Of a stretch of DNA of 63,695 nucleotides, positions 50,185 through 60,136 are shown piece after piece. Under the pieces are notes generated by a model. The model saw nothing but the letters and a program-made list of their open reading frames with translations, made no database searches and was not told the origin of the DNA. A program made the position numbers and the translations under genes. The number at the start of each line of letters is the position of its first letter. Within the stretch, counting starts at the first letter, position 1. The stretch comes from Anaerolineae bacterium UTCFX2 (GTDB lineage Bacteria; Chloroflexota; Anaerolineae; Anaerolineales; UBA4823). Where the stretch lies: NCBI GenBank assembly GCA_002050125.1, contig MWTA01000085.1, positions 1 through 63,695 of the forward strand. Reading direction: 5' to 3'.

Positions 50185-52791
50185 ATGGACCTGGATAAAT
50201 TCACTCAAAAGTCTCAAGAGGCGCTGCTCGCGGCGCAGCGTCTGGCGGAGGAACTGCACCACCAGCAAATCGAGCCGGCTCACCTGCTGCTTGCTTTGCT
50301 GCGCCAGGAGGACGGCGTCGTTCCAGCGCTGGTCACCCGCGTGGCGGGCAGCCCGGCAGCCCTGCGCGAGGAGGTCTATCAGGACCTGGGAAACCGCCCC
50401 AAGGTTTATGGCGCGGCGTCTCAGGTGGGGCTGGCGCGCCCTACTTCCGACGTACTCGATGGCGCAGCCCGCTACGCCAAGGGCATGCAGGACGATTATG
50501 TTTCAGCCGAACATATTCTGCTCGCCCTGGCTGATAGCGTTGAAGGCAAGCGCTTGAGCCAGTACGGTCTCAACAAGGACGCCATCCTGAGGGCGCTTAT
50601 GGCAATCCGCGGCTCGCAGCGCGTTACCTCGCAGACCCCCGAAGAGACTTATCAAGCGCTCGAAAAGTTCGGGCGTGACCTGACCGCACTGGCGCGCCAG
50701 GGCAAGATGGATCCGGTCATCGGGCGCGACGAGGAGATCCGCCGGCTCGTTCAGATCCTCTCACGCCGCACCAAGAACAACCCGGCGCTGATCGGCGACC
50801 CCGGCGTGGGCAAAACCGCCATCGTCGAGGGTTTGGCTCAGCGCATGGTCAATGGCGACGTGCCGGAAGGCTTGAAGAACAAACGCCTGATCCAACTCGA
50901 CATGGGCGCGTTGATTGCCGGCGCCAAGTATCGCGGCGAGTTCGAAGAGCGCCTCAAAGCCGTCCTCAAGGAAATCACCGACGCGGCGGGGGAGATCATC
51001 TTGTTTGTCGATGAGATGCACACGGTGATCGGCGCCGGCGCCGCCGAGGGCGCGATGGATGCCAGTAACATGCTGAAGCCGATGCTGGCGCGCGGCGAAC
51101 TGCACCTGATCGGCGCCACCACCCTGGACGAGTATCGCAAATATGTCGAGAAAGACCCGGCGCTGGAACGCCGTTTCCAGCCTGTTTTGGTTGAAGAGCC
51201 AAGCGTGGAGGAGACCATCAGCATCCTGCGCGGCCTCAAAGAGCGCTATGAAGTCCATCACGGGGTGCGCATCACTGACCCGGCGGTCATCGCCGCCGCC
51301 ACCCTCTCCAACCGGTACATCAGCGACCGCCACCTGCCCGACAAAGCCATCGATCTGATCGATGAAGCCGCAGCCCGTCTGCGCACCGAGATCGATTCCA
51401 AGCCGCAAGCTCTCGACGAGGTCGACCGCCAGGTGATGCAGCTCGAGATCGAGCGGGAAGCCCTTAAAAAAGAGCGCGACAAAGCCTCCAAAGAGCGGCT
51501 GGGGCGCATCGAGAAAGAGCTGGCTGACCTTAAAGAGCGTTCTCACGAGCTTCAAACCCGCTGGCAGACCGAAAAGGAAGCCATCTCTAACCTGCGGGAA
51601 ACCAAAGAGCAGATCGAACACGCCCGGGTCGAGATCGAGCAAGCCGAGCGCCACAACAATTACGAAGCAGCTGCCCGGCTGCGTTACGGCACCATGACCG
51701 AGCTCGAGCAAAAACTCGCCGAAGGCGAGCAGCGCCTCAAGTCGCTCCAGGCTGAAGGCGCCTTGCTCAAAGAAGAGGTGGACGCCGAAGAGATCGCCGC
51801 CATCGTTGCGCGCTGGACCGGCATCCCGGTCTCGCGGCTGATGGAGGGCGAACTCGAAAAGCTCGTCCATATGGAAGCGCGCTTGCAGGAACGCGTCGTG
51901 GGGCAGCCCGAAGCGCTGCGGGTTGTCGCGAATGCCGTGCGGCGCGCGCGCGCCGGTCTGCAGGACCCCAACCGACCTATTGGTTCGTTCATCTTCCTCG
52001 GACCCACCGGCGTGGGCAAGACCGAACTGGCGCGCGCCCTGGCGGAATTCCTCTTCGACGACGAGCACGCCATGGTGCGCATCGACATGAGCGAGTACCA
52101 GGAGAAGCACACCGTCTCACGCCTGGTCGGCGCCCCGCCCGGCTATGTGGGTTACGAGGAGGGTGGTCAGCTCACCGAAGCGGTGCGCCGCCGCCCCTAC
52201 AGCGTGGTGCTCTTCGACGAGATCGAGAAAGCCCACCCCGAAGTCTTCAACGTGCTTTTGCAGCTTTTGGATGACGGGCGGCTCACCGACGGTCAGGGAC
52301 GCACGGTCGATTTTCGCAACACGGTTGTGATCATGACCTCCAACCTCGGCAACGAACTCTGGATGAAACGGAACGGGAGCGAAAGCCCAGAGCCGGTCGC
52401 GCGCGACCAGGTGACGCGCCTGCTCCAGGCGCATTTCCGCCCCGAGTTTCTCAACCGCATCGATGAGATTGTGGTCTTCCACAACCTCACCCGGCAGGAT
52501 CTGGCTGCTATCGTGGAGATTCAACTGCGGCATGTGTCCGCGTTGCTGGCGGAGCGCGGCTATCAACTCGAAGTGAGTCCAGCGGCGCGTGCCTATCTGG
52601 CAGAGGCGGGTTACGATCCCGATTTCGGCGCCCGCCCGCTTAAGCGCTTGATCCAGCGCGAGGTCCAGGATCCGCTGGCGATGCACATTCTTTCGGGGGA
52701 TTTCCCCGAAGGCGCGCACATCCGCGTCGACCGCGGCGAACAAGGGTTATCCTTCGCCGCGGCGCCGGTGGGTGAAGTTAGCGTGCCTTGA
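50185..52791 (+). CDS. clpB: ATP-dependent disaggregase ClpB
   Basis: 868 residues, the family length. The N domain (1-150) has two Clp_N repeats. The first AAA+ module has Walker A GDPGVGKT (about 206-213) and Walker B in LFVDEMHT. A long coiled-coil M domain lies at about 395-530 (charged Lys/Glu/Arg repeats). The second AAA+ module has Walker A GPTGVGKT (about 607-614) and [11 protein letters not shown]. There is no ClpP-binding (IGF/L) loop, so it is the disaggregase and not ClpA/C. It works with DnaK/DnaJ to dissolve aggregates. Upstream there is a TATAAT-like box but no CIRCE element. Confidence 0.96.
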   Translation: MDLDKFTQKSQEALLAAQRLAEELHHQQIEPAHLLLALLRQEDGVVPALVTRVAGSPAALREEVYQDLGNRPKVYGAASQVGLARPTSDVLDGAARYAKGMQDDYVSAEHILLALADSVEGKRLSQYGLNKDAILRALMAIRGSQRVTSQTPEETYQALEKFGRDLTALARQGKMDPVIGRDEEIRRLVQILSRRTKNNPALIGDPGVGKTAIVEGLAQRMVNGDVPEGLKNKRLIQLDMGALIAGAKYRGEFEERLKAVLKEITDAAGEIILFVDEMHTVIGAGAAEGAMDASNMLKPMLARGELHLIGATTLDEYRKYVEKDPALERRFQPVLVEEPSVEETISILRGLKERYEVHHGVRITDPAVIAAATLSNRYISDRHLPDKAIDLIDEAAARLRTEIDSKPQALDEVDRQVMQLEIEREALKKERDKASKERLGRIEKELADLKERSHELQTRWQTEKEAISNLRETKEQIEHARVEIEQAERHNNYEAAARLRYGTMTELEQKLAEGEQRLKSLQAEGALLKEEVDAEEIAAIVARWTGIPVSRLMEGELEKLVHMEARLQERVVGQPEALRVVANAVRRARAGLQDPNRPIGSFIFLGPTGVGKTELARALAEFLFDDEHAMVRIDMSEYQEKHTVSRLVGAPPGYVGYEEGGQLTEAVRRRPYSVVLFDEIEKAHPEVFNVLLQLLDDGRLTDGQGRTVDFRNTVVIMTSNLGNELWMKRNGSESPEPVARDQVTRLLQAHFRPEFLNRIDEIVVFHNLTRQDLAAIVEIQLRHVSALLAERGYQLEVSPAARAYLAEAGYDPDFGARPLKRLIQREVQDPLAMHILSGDFPEGAHIRVDRGEQGLSFAAAPVGEVSVP

Positions 52792-52806
52792 TCGGGGGTG
52801 GCGCAG

Positions 52807-53589
52807 TTAAGGATACATCTGCAACTGCTGTTGAAGATTGATCAGAGCCGTTTGTGGGATGCGGATCAACCCTTGATTGGTGCGATCCAGGTCGACGACC
52901 AGTATAAAAACCATTGAAAGGATCAGAATCATCCCGATCAGCGCCATTAAGTTCCGTTTCCCGGTATAGCTGCCGTGCACCCCAATCAACACCAGCGTCA
53001 GCGCTCCCATAATATAGAGTCCTACGACAATGATTGGCGGTACCCGGATTTCCAACTCATAGTTGACCCGGGAAACATGTAGGTCTGTCATTGCGTCCAA
53101 TGCTGAGATATACAAAGCGACGATGGGTGTCGGGTTCTGTTGGGTGCCGACCACCGCCTTCTTCCACAGTTCCTGCTGGATATGCTCGGATCGCTGGATC
53201 GCCATTTCTCGATTTTCCGGTTCAAGCGCTTTCAGACGCAAATCCACATACTCGCGCAGCAGATCGCGCGATTCGCTCGCGATGGGTTCCTCGAGAAAAA
53301 CGGTCTTGTGATACGTGGATTCGATCGCGTTTGCTTCCGAGACAACCAAATCGAAACGTGTGAGCAGCAGGTTGATCTCGATGCCTGTGATGAACGCCAG
53401 CATGAACCCCAGCAAAGCCAGGGAAGCCCCTACCAGCGTCCCCACGCCGACCTCTGCCCGATCGGGCCAGCGGCTTTGCACCCAGCCTCCCATCCGGTAG
53501 CCGGCTTCGTCTGCCAACCACAGCAGAACGATCGTGAAGAGAAAGATCAGCCAGATTAACAATGTATCCGGTAGTTGGTTGTTTGGCAT
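52807..53589 (-). CDS. DUF4239 bestrophin-like membrane protein
   Basis: 260 residues with two membrane helices at the N terminus (LIWLIFLFTIVLLWL and GASLALLGFMLAFITGIEI) and two at the C terminus. The soluble middle part of about 130 residues has the DUF4239 signature RFDLVVSEANAIESTYHKTVFL...LLREYVDLRL. DUF4239 proteins are distant relatives of bestrophin channels; transport has not been shown. It converges on clpB with a 15-nt gap. The divergent region upstream contains TATAGT and TAGAAT boxes on this strand. Confidence 0.8.
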   Translation of the reverse strand: MPNNQLPDTLLIWLIFLFTIVLLWLADEAGYRMGGWVQSRWPDRAEVGVGTLVGASLALLGFMLAFITGIEINLLLTRFDLVVSEANAIESTYHKTVFLEEPIASESRDLLREYVDLRLKALEPENREMAIQRSEHIQQELWKKAVVGTQQNPTPIVALYISALDAMTDLHVSRVNYELEIRVPPIIVVGLYIMGALTLVLIGVHGSYTGKRNLMALIGMILILSMVFILVVDLDRTNQGLIRIPQTALINLQQQLQMYP

Positions 53590-53784
53590 GGTTTCACCCT
53601 CTCTGACGGTGGTTGTTAATTCTATCGCTCCAGTGAATGGCGCAATTTTACTATATCCTGAAAGCGATCCTCGGTTAGAAAAATTCCTTAAAAATGTGAC
53701 CTTTTTGGCTTTTCCGCATCAAAGAAAGTGAAAGGCAATTGGTGGAGATTCCTTTCGTAAGGTTTGCAAGCAACCAAACGTAGC
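53590..53784 (+). other. Gene-free leader region upstream of a strong terminator
   Basis: Between the DUF4239 start and the thioredoxin start lies a gap of 315 nt without a supported gene. This part contains inverted repeats: GAAAGG/CCTTTC (about 53730-53756) and GGTTTGC/GCAAACC (53761-53767 with 53783-53789). It may be the 5' leader of the thioredoxin gene or a small RNA. Nothing in it matches an RNA family that I recognise. Confidence 0.3.
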
Positions 53785-53815
53785 AAACCGGGGCGCGCCA
53801 GGCGCCCCGGTTTTG
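53785..53815 (+). terminator. Strong terminator hairpin upstream of the thioredoxin-DUF2892 gene
   Basis: A perfect 12-bp stem (AAACCGGGGCGC with GCGCCCCGGTTT) and a 5-nt loop, followed by TTTTG. It lies about 90 nt before the TTG start codon of the next gene and after no gene of its own direction. The 5' arm shares its AAACC with the upstream inverted repeat GGTTTGC...GCAAACC, so the two folds exclude each other. Confidence 0.6.
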
Positions 53816-53904
53816 TTGTAACCTTTAGCATGACCTTGCATCTAATGGATAAATCGATCTCCGGTTAAGCGGTTTCAATAGCCCCGAGTGTTCAGGAGTG
53901 AAAA

Positions 53905-54450
53905 TTGCACGAATCCAACGAAACTTTTTTCGAGCGCCTGCGCCAGAACCCACGCCCGGTTGTGGTGGATTTCTGGGCATCCTGGTGCGGACCCTGTAAA
54001 GCCGTCGAGCCGGCGCTGAAAAAGCTCGGTGTGGAATATGACGGGCGGGTGGACCTATGGAAGGTCAACGCCGACGAGCAGCCCGACTTGCTGCGCGGCC
54101 TCAAAATCTACGGTATCCCCACCCTGATCGGTTTTAACGCCGGTCAGGAAGTCACCCGCCTCAGCGGCGCGGCTGGATACACTGCGCTGGCTGAGGTGTT
54201 CGACTCGGCGCTCAGCGGCGCGCCGGTCGAGCGCGCCGCGGTCCCGCTCACGCTAATCGACCGTATTATTCGCATTGCCATCGGCGGCGCCCTCATTTTT
54301 TTGGCTTACAACGGCGGCTTCAGGGGTATTTTCTTACTCCTGGCAGGGTTAGGTGCGGTGGCGCTCTTCAGCGCGGTTTACGACCGCTGCCCGATCTGGC
54401 AGGCGATTGCCCCTCGACTAAAGGCGCTCTTCTCTCCTAAAACTTCATAA
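53905..54450 (+). CDS. Thioredoxin fused to a DUF2892 membrane domain
   Basis: 181 residues from TTG 53905 with AGGAG about five bases upstream. A thioredoxin fold lies at residues 1-105 with the active site WCGPC (Cys 28 and Cys 31) and a cis-Pro in YGIPTLIGF. The last 65 residues carry two membrane helices in a DUF2892 pattern ([20 protein letters not shown]...CPIWQ). In other proteins DUF2892 is fused to a rhodanese domain. The thioredoxin part should be in the cytoplasm, tethered to the membrane. A role in disulfide reduction or sulfur transfer is inferred. Its stop overlaps dcd on the other strand by 6 nt. Confidence 0.82.
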   Translation: MHESNETFFERLRQNPRPVVVDFWASWCGPCKAVEPALKKLGVEYDGRVDLWKVNADEQPDLLRGLKIYGIPTLIGFNAGQEVTRLSGAAGYTALAEVFDSALSGAPVERAAVPLTLIDRIIRIAIGGALIFLAYNGGFRGIFLLLAGLGAVALFSAVYDRCPIWQAIAPRLKALFSPKTS

Positions 54451-54999
54451 TTTGGGCAGTACGATCGATTCCTGCTTCTGATATTTCCCCTTCTTGTCCG
54501 CATACGAGGTCGTGCACACCTCGTCCGCCTCGAAAAAGAGCACCTGGGCGATCCCCTCGTTGGCGTAGATGCGGGCGGGGAGCGGCGTAGTGTTGGAGAT
54601 TTCAAGCGTGACGTAACCTTCCCACTCAGGCTCGAAGGGCGTCACGTTTACGATGATCCCGCAGCGCGCGTAGGTGCTTTTCCCCAAACAGATCGTCAAA
54701 ACCTGGCGGGGAATGCGAAAATATTCGATTGTTCGGGCAAGCGCAAACGAGTTCGGCGGGATCACACACACCTGTCCCTTGTAATCCACCATCGATTTAG
54801 GATCGAAATGCTTCGGATCCACCACCGCTGAATAGACGTTGGTGAAGATCTTGAACTCATCCGCCACGCGGATGTCGTACCCGTAAGACGACACCCCATA
54901 CGAGATTACGCCATCCCGCACCTGGCTGTCGGCGAAGGGTTCGATCATGCGCTGCTCCAGTGCCATCTTGCGGATCCAGTGGTCAGGTTTTAGTCCCAT
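54445..54999 (-). CDS. dcd: dCTP deaminase
   Basis: 184 residues. Family segments include [20 protein letters not shown] near the N terminus, [53 protein letters not shown] with the catalytic Glu, and [12 protein letters not shown]. The enzyme converts dCTP to dUTP and ammonia, supplying dUMP for thymidylate. Length and motifs fit the monofunctional E. coli-type enzyme. It is convergent with the thioredoxin fusion and overlaps it by 6 nt. Confidence 0.95.
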   Translation of the reverse strand: MGLKPDHWIRKMALEQRMIEPFADSQVRDGVISYGVSSYGYDIRVADEFKIFTNVYSAVVDPKHFDPKSMVDYKGQVCVIPPNSFALARTIEYFRIPRQVLTICLGKSTYARCGIIVNVTPFEPEWEGYVTLEISNTTPLPARIYANEGIAQVLFFEADEVCTTSYADKKGKYQKQESIVLPKL

Positions 55000-55046
55000 A
55001 AAATTCCTCCCGAAATCAATATATGGATGATTAAGTGCAACGCGCC

Positions 55047-56264
55047 TTAATTATCAAGCCGAAAAGTGAACACGGTGATCTGCGCCGGGAAGATTTGCAC
55101 CAGCTCCTGGCGCAGCCCTCCCAGCGCGAACGTGATCCGGTATAGCCCGGCGGGCAGGTCTCCGAGCCCAAAACTCTCCTCGAACGGCGGCTGGCCGCGC
55201 AGTCCTTTTTCTTGATAGGTCCGGGTCGAGACCTGAAAATCGCTCGGCTCGTCTGCTCCGCCTGGCAGATGCTCCAGCACAATGCTGTCCATTTCCAGGC
55301 TGTTGCCAAAATGGTCAAAAAAGCTGCCTACCAGCGCCCCGCTCAACTGCCCGTCCTTTCCGGGCTGGGGCGCCAGCCAGAGCGCCGGGTTGTGCGCGGC
55401 TTGGTAGCTGTTTTCTCCGATCCGCACCTCTAAGTGCAGATGGCTGCCGGTCGCAATCCCCGCCATTCCCACTTTGCCGATCGCTTGTCCGGCGGCGACT
55501 GCCTCGCCTGGGGCGACCTCGATCGCGGAGAGATGACCGTAGAGCGTATAGAACGGACCGCTCAACGCCGGGAAGGCTTTCCGCAGCGCCTGAGGCAGTT
55601 CGTGCTCGATCACGATCAGGTTGCCGTAGAAATTCGAATAGGGTCCGTAATACGTGATCGGCCACTCGCCGTGCGCCGAGGTGGGGTCAAGGTCGGTTCC
55701 GGCGACCACGACGGTGCCATCTGCCGCCGCCAGCACCGGCGTGCCGTACGCGTTCAGAAATTCCACCCCGTGGTGCGGGTCGCGCATCCCCGATTGAGTG
55801 CTGCCAAACGGGTAGCTCAGATCGATCTGGTCGTTGGCGGGCGGGTCGATCGGTCGCCTTAAAAACAACAATCCGCCATAACGGCAGGTCTCGTCTTGGC
55901 ACACGATTTCTGCGCCTGCCGCCGCAGGAGTGGGCGGGGTTGTTGGCGCAGCGATGGGGGAGGGCGGCGCGGCGGTCGTCGCGATTGGCGCATCGGTTGG
56001 GCCGGGCGGCGGCTGCGATGTTTCGCTGGGACGCAGGTTTCCCGGGACGCAGATCTCGCTCGCGGATTGATCCTCAGGACACTCGTCGGTTGGAGCCGGC
56101 GCGGTCGGGCTGACCGCGTTCGAGGGCTCCAAGGTTGGCTGCGAGGGAGCGAGACCGCTGGTCATGCAGCCCGCCCCGACCAACGCCGCGCCCGCCAGGA
56201 GCGCAAAAACCCGTGCCAACGGCTGTCTGGCGCTTCGCCTTGTCCGTCCGACGCCCAACCTCAT
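55047..56264 (-). CDS. M23 peptidase lipoprotein
   Basis: 405 residues. Lipobox LVGAGC (Cys 33). A Pro/Ala/Thr-rich linker extends to about 130. The M23 domain has [27 protein letters not shown] (His and Asp ligands), [16 protein letters not shown] and [15 protein letters not shown] (HxH). About 110 further residues form a beta-rich C-terminal part. It lacks LysM and the DGDG loop of the paralogs at 38625-43530, so it belongs to another M23 subfamily. It starts 5 nt after the stop of ftcD and is likely read with it, though the functions are unrelated. Confidence 0.85.
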   Translation of the reverse strand: MRLGVGRTRRSARQPLARVFALLAGAALVGAGCMTSGLAPSQPTLEPSNAVSPTAPAPTDECPEDQSASEICVPGNLRPSETSQPPPGPTDAPIATTAAPPSPIAAPTTPPTPAAAGAEIVCQDETCRYGGLLFLRRPIDPPANDQIDLSYPFGSTQSGMRDPHHGVEFLNAYGTPVLAAADGTVVVAGTDLDPTSAHGEWPITYYGPYSNFYGNLIVIEHELPQALRKAFPALSGPFYTLYGHLSAIEVAPGEAVAAGQAIGKVGMAGIATGSHLHLEVRIGENSYQAAHNPALWLAPQPGKDGQLSGALVGSFFDHFGNSLEMDSIVLEHLPGGADEPSDFQVSTRTYQEKGLRGQPPFEESFGLGDLPAGLYRITFALGGLRQELVQIFPAQITVFTFRLDN

Positions 56265-56269
56265 GCGCG

Positions 56270-57799
56270 CTAGATGCCCCCGCGCTGCTGGACCTGGCTG
56301 CGGATCTGCGCTTCTACTGCGTCCGCCTGCTGCTCGATCGCGCTCAGGCTGGCGAGCAGCGCTGCGCCGGACGCCGGATCGCTCAGGCTGTTCACATTGA
56401 TGCGCACATTGTAGCCCGCGCCGGTCAGCGCAGCCCGACCCAGGGCTACCCCGGTAGCTCCATCACTGATGGAGTTGATGTTACCCAGGGTTGCCGTCTG
56501 CCCGGCGATCTCCATCACGCGCAGCGCCATCCGGGCGGTATCCAGCGGCACCTGCGCCGCTCCCAGCGTAGCCCGGTCAATTGCCTGCTGGCGCAGCGCC
56601 GCCTCTTCGTCCGTGTCGCGCGGCAGTTTGAACGTTTCCATCACCGCCCGAAAAGCCTGAGCGTCCTTTTCGATCATCCCCTTGAGATCCCCGCGCAACT
56701 GTTCCGCTTCGGCAAGCAAAGCGGTCATCTGCGGCTCTACCTCGGTGTACTTCTTCTTCCCCAGCGTCAGGCGGGCGACCATTGCCGCCAGCGCGGCTCC
56801 GGCGGCTCCGGCGTAAGCTGCCGCCGACCCCCCGCCCGGCGCAGGCGTGCTGTCCGCCAGCACATCCAGGAAGTCCTCCGAGGCGCCCGGCGCAGATTGC
56901 TGCTGGGCGGCTGCCAGCCGGTATTCCAGGATCTGCTCAGGCTCGAACTGATCAAGCTGCAGGTGCCAGCGCGCCGCGTCGATTAATGCCTCTTGCGGGA
57001 TCAGACCGACCAACTCGCTGTGCCGGATGCTCACGCCATAACGGGCAGCCTCGCGGCGGATCAACTCGACCACGCGGGCGATCGGTGTGGCGCGGAAATT
57101 GGTCAGGTTCATCGAAACCTGCGCCATGCCCTCTACCAGCAGCCCCAACCCCTTGACGTAGCGCAGCCCGCCCGAAGAATGGCGCACCGCCTTGGCGATT
57201 TGCTTGGCAATGTTCACATCGCTGGTCGTGAGGTAGACGTTGTAGGCGATCAGCGGCTGGCGCGCCCCGATCACGGTCGCCCCGGCGGTCCCCATCCGTT
57301 TGGGTCCAAAATCCGGCTCGCGTTCGGGGTTGGTTTCGATTTCTGCTTTGAGCGCTTCGTACTCGCCGCGGCGGATGTTCTCCAGGTTTTTACGCTCGGG
57401 TCGGGCAGCGGCTTCTTCGTATAGATAGACCGGGATATGCAGTTCCTCCCCCACCCGCCTGCCCAGGCGCCGGGCGATCTGAACGCACTCCGCCATGCTG
57501 ATGCCGCGAATTGGCACGAACGGCACGACATCCGTCGCCCCAATGCGCGGGTGCTCCCCTTGGTGTTCGTCCAGGTTGATCAACTCTGCCGCTTTTTTTA
57601 TCGCCCGGAAAGCCGCCTCTTCAATCGACTCCGGTCCGCCAACAAAGCTCAGCACGGTACGGTTGTGATCCAGGTCGGAGTGCCGGTCGAGCAGGCTGAC
57701 TCCCTCAACCGAGCTGATCGCTTGCATGATCGCCTCCACCACCTCTGGGCGGCGGGCGTCTGAAAAATTGGCAATACATTCGACAATTGGTGTGGACAT
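56270..57799 (-). CDS. ftcD: Bifunctional glutamate formimidoyltransferase / formimidoyltetrahydrofolate cyclodeaminase
   Basis: 509 residues. The N-terminal formiminotransferase subdomain (1-180) has VECIANFSDARR and the catalytic His region NLDEHQGEHPRIGATDVVPFVP. The C-terminal subdomain of the transferase follows (to about 300). The cyclodeaminase (about 310-509) has ADSTPAPGGGSAAAYAGAAGAALAAMVARLT. It moves the formimino group of formiminoglutamate to tetrahydrofolate and releases ammonia, in histidine breakdown. No hut gene is adjacent. A TATAAT box lies at 57830-57835, 31 nt upstream of the ATG. Confidence 0.93.
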   Translation of the reverse strand: MSTPIVECIANFSDARRPEVVEAIMQAISSVEGVSLLDRHSDLDHNRTVLSFVGGPESIEEAAFRAIKKAAELINLDEHQGEHPRIGATDVVPFVPIRGISMAECVQIARRLGRRVGEELHIPVYLYEEAAARPERKNLENIRRGEYEALKAEIETNPEREPDFGPKRMGTAGATVIGARQPLIAYNVYLTTSDVNIAKQIAKAVRHSSGGLRYVKGLGLLVEGMAQVSMNLTNFRATPIARVVELIRREAARYGVSIRHSELVGLIPQEALIDAARWHLQLDQFEPEQILEYRLAAAQQQSAPGASEDFLDVLADSTPAPGGGSAAAYAGAAGAALAAMVARLTLGKKKYTEVEPQMTALLAEAEQLRGDLKGMIEKDAQAFRAVMETFKLPRDTDEEAALRQQAIDRATLGAAQVPLDTARMALRVMEIAGQTATLGNINSISDGATGVALGRAALTGAGYNVRINVNSLSDPASGAALLASLSAIEQQADAVEAQIRSQVQQRGGI

Positions 57800-57829
57800 A
57801 GGACTCCCTTGTTGTGAATCGGACGCCCT

Positions 57830-57835
57830 ATTATA
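57830..57835 (-). promoter_or_regulatory. Candidate -10 box of ftcD
   Basis: TATAAT on the minus strand, preceded by TGGT (one base off the extended -10 form). The predicted leader is about 25 nt. No -35. Confidence 0.35.
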
Positions 57836-57892
57836 ACCAGTTTCACCAGGCAGGCGCTCTAAATGCGCCCAATTTCCATGGGTTACGCAGCG

Positions 57893-58879
57893 TCAGGCGC
57901 GCAGGGCGCGCAGTTTTTCGATCAGTTCCTTCTCCGCCTGACTGAGCTTGGTAGGCAGTTGCACCTGGACCGTTGCCAGCAGGTTGCCGCGTTCTTCGGG
58001 GTGTTTGAGCTTTGGCATGCCCAGCCCGCGCAGCCGGAAGACCTGCCCGTTCGAAGTCCCCTCGGGGATCGTAAGTTCGACCGGTCGTTCGAGCGTTGGG
58101 ATCATCACCTTGCCGCCCAGCAGCGCGGTGTACAGATCCAGCGGCAGGCTCACCCGCAGATCGTCCCCCTCGCGGGTAAACGTTGGATGAGGTCGCACCT
58201 CGACCTTCAAAAACAGGTCGCCCGCTTGCCCGCCGCCCATGCCAACTCCGCCTTGCCCGCTGAGCCGGATTTTCGAGCCGGTTTTCACGCCGGGCGGGAT
58301 GCGCGCTTCGATCTTGCGCCCATCCTCCCATTGCAGGTTCATGGTCGTGCCGCGGTAGGCGTCTTCGAGGCTGATCTGCACCGGGTGCTCGGCGTCCTGC
58401 CCGCGCATTGTGCGCGTCTGGGTTGAGCGCGCTTGACCGCCGCGCGCCGCGCCGCTGCGCCCGCCCATACTCCCGAACAACGTCTCGAAGAAATCCGAGA
58501 AGCCGCCCATCCCCCCGAAACTCGCCCCAAAGCCCCCGCCCAGGATTTGCTCCAGTTCCTCGGGAGTGACGGTGCGCGTGTAGGTCTGCCCGCCCGGCCG
58601 GGCGCTCCATTGGTTCCAATCGAAATCCTCTGGTCGTCCGCCGCCGCGCTCGTACTGCTGCCAGGATGAACCAAATTGGTCGTACTTCTCGCGCTTTGCC
58701 GGATCTGAGAGCACTTCGTAGGCTTCGTTGACCTCCTTGAATTTTTCCTCAGCCCTCTTATCTCCCGAGTTCATATCGGGGTGGTACTGCCGCGCCAGCT
58801 TGCGGTAAGCTTTTTTGATTTCGTCTTTTCCGGCGGTTTTGTTCACGCCGAGGGTTTTGTAATAGTCTTTATATTCCAT
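57893..58879 (-). CDS. DnaJ-class co-chaperone of the CbpA type
   Basis: 328 residues from ATG 58879 (GGAG eight bases upstream). The J domain (2-68) has the HPD motif in [11 protein letters not shown] Gly/Phe-rich region (about 110-150, [13 protein letters not shown]) follows. The C-terminal substrate-binding domains (about 170-328) include [36 protein letters not shown]. The four CxxCxGxG zinc repeats of DnaJ are absent, so it is a class-B (CbpA-like) protein. It stimulates DnaK. The gene is divergent from two Hsp20 genes. Confidence 0.9.
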   Translation of the reverse strand: MEYKDYYKTLGVNKTAGKDEIKKAYRKLARQYHPDMNSGDKRAEEKFKEVNEAYEVLSDPAKREKYDQFGSSWQQYERGGGRPEDFDWNQWSARPGGQTYTRTVTPEELEQILGGGFGASFGGMGGFSDFFETLFGSMGGRSGAARGGQARSTQTRTMRGQDAEHPVQISLEDAYRGTTMNLQWEDGRKIEARIPPGVKTGSKIRLSGQGGVGMGGGQAGDLFLKVEVRPHPTFTREGDDLRVSLPLDLYTALLGGKVMIPTLERPVELTIPEGTSNGQVFRLRGLGMPKLKHPEERGNLLATVQVQLPTKLSQAEKELIEKLRALRA

Positions 58880-59017
58880 CAAACTGGCTCCAGTCTGTTC
58901 AATTCTACATGGCAGTTCTTTCTCTATTTTACGTTAAAAAAACAAACCTGCCAGACGCCGCAGCCCATTTTTACAAACCTCATATATTTCACTAGCCGAA
59001 TTCTTACACTCGCCCTT

Positions 59018-59023
59018 TATAGT
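59018..59023 (+). promoter_or_regulatory. Candidate -10 box of the Hsp20 operon
   Basis: TATAGT about 50 nt before the first Hsp20 start codon. No convincing -35, and no CIRCE or ROSE-type thermometer structure could be found in the leader. Confidence 0.3.
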
Positions 59024-59072
59024 TGGGCATAGTGAAACGATTAGTTCCCGCGAAAAACGCAAGGAGGTTTTG

Positions 59073-59513
59073 ATGATGTACCGCAGATATCGTGTTCCCA
59101 ATACCTGGCGCGAAGTGGATCGCTTGCAGCGTGAAATGAACCGCTTGTTCGAAGACTACTACCCCGCTCGAGTGCGCCGCGCTCCCGCGTTCCCAGCGCT
59201 CAACGTCTGGTCGAACGAGGACGGCTTGAGCATCACCGCTGAGGTCCCCGGCGTCAGCCCGGAAGACATCGACATCAGCGTGGTCGGCGACACCCTCACA
59301 CTGAGCGGCGAGCGCCGCCGGGACGAGCTAAAGGAAGGCGCCCGCTACCATCGCCAGGAGCGCGGTTACGGCAGCTTCACCCGCTCGCTCCAACTCCCCT
59401 ACATGGTGGACGTCAATAAAGTCCACGCCACTTTCCAGGACGGCGTTCTGAACGTCGAGCTTCCCCGCGCCGAGCAGGACAAGCCGCACAAGATCGCTGT
59501 CAAGAGCGCCTGA
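59073..59513 (+). CDS. Small heat-shock protein, Hsp20/alpha-crystallin (copy 1)
   Basis: 146 residues from ATG 59073, with AAGGAGG five bases upstream; ATG 59076 is equally possible. The N-terminal arm is short (about 40 residues). The alpha-crystallin domain (about 42-140) includes LSITAEVPGVSPEDIDISVVGDTLTLSGERR, and FTRSLQLPYMVDVNKVHATFQDGVLNVELPR carries the conserved GVL motif. The C-terminal tail ends in KSA and no clear IXI motif is seen. It is an ATP-independent holdase. It precedes Hsp20 copy 2 by 38 nt. Confidence 0.93.
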   Translation: MMYRRYRVPNTWREVDRLQREMNRLFEDYYPARVRRAPAFPALNVWSNEDGLSITAEVPGVSPEDIDISVVGDTLTLSGERRRDELKEGARYHRQERGYGSFTRSLQLPYMVDVNKVHATFQDGVLNVELPRAEQDKPHKIAVKSA

Positions 59514-59551
59514 TAGCAACAGAATTCGAACGTAATTATTTGGAGGTTAAA

Positions 59552-59959
59552 ATGGCTGAAGCCCAAACTTTGCAGGTTGAAAAAGAAGAGATTGACAACG
59601 CCGAAGATACCGAGCGCACCCGCGATCAGGCTTGCTTCCTGCCCCGCGCGGATATCTACGAGATGGACGATCAGATTGTGATCGTGGCGGATATGCCCGG
59701 CGCCGATAAGAACTCGATCGACGTGACGCTGGAAAAGAACATCCTCACGATCAACGCCGCTGTTGATCCCGTTATCCCTCAGGGCTACGCCCTGCAGGCG
59801 GCTGAATACGAAGTGGGTGATTATCACCGCACCTTCCGCCTCTCGAACGAGATCGATCGCAGCAAGATCGAAGCAGTGGTGAAAGACGGCGTGCTGCGGC
59901 TCTATCTAACCAAAGCCGCCGAAGCAAAAGCCCGCAAGATCAGCGTCAAAGCCGGTTGA
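59552..59959 (+). CDS. Small heat-shock protein, Hsp20/alpha-crystallin (copy 2)
   Basis: 135 residues from ATG 59552, which has GGAGG six bases upstream; the TTG at 59540 is part of that site. The first 25 residues are acidic. The alpha-crystallin domain includes PRADIYEMDDQIVIVADMPGADKNSIDVTLEKN and the GVL motif in IEAVVKDGVLRLYLTKA. It differs strongly from copy 1, and the two may form hetero-oligomers. A terminator follows at 60002-60034. Confidence 0.92.
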   Translation: MAEAQTLQVEKEEIDNAEDTERTRDQACFLPRADIYEMDDQIVIVADMPGADKNSIDVTLEKNILTINAAVDPVIPQGYALQAAEYEVGDYHRTFRLSNEIDRSKIEAVVKDGVLRLYLTKAAEAKARKISVKAG

Positions 59960-60001
59960 AATCCGCTGAGCGGGTCAAACCGCGACAATTAGAGAGACAA
60001 G

Positions 60002-60034
60002 AACCCCGCCGATGTGCTTTCGGTGGGGTTTTTT
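60002..60034 (+). terminator. Rho-independent terminator after the Hsp20 genes
   Basis: An 11-bp stem (AACCCCGCCGA with TCGGTGGGGTT, one G-T pair) and a 7-nt loop, followed by TTTT at 60031. It lies 42 nt after the Hsp20 stop codon. Confidence 0.85.
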
Positions 60035-60136
60035 ATATGGGGGGAGGAGTTGCGCTGTTCGATCAGCGACAACGCCATCCGCTTTTTGTTCAGAGAAAAT
60101 CAGATGTGCTTAAATCCTAAAAAAAATCCTGATACC

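Noticed and set aside
53534-53731. A 65-residue frame on the plus strand in the gap before the thioredoxin gene
   Set aside because: Partly antisense to the DUF4239 gene, no ribosome site, no recognisable features. The terminator behind it is better explained by a leader or small RNA.
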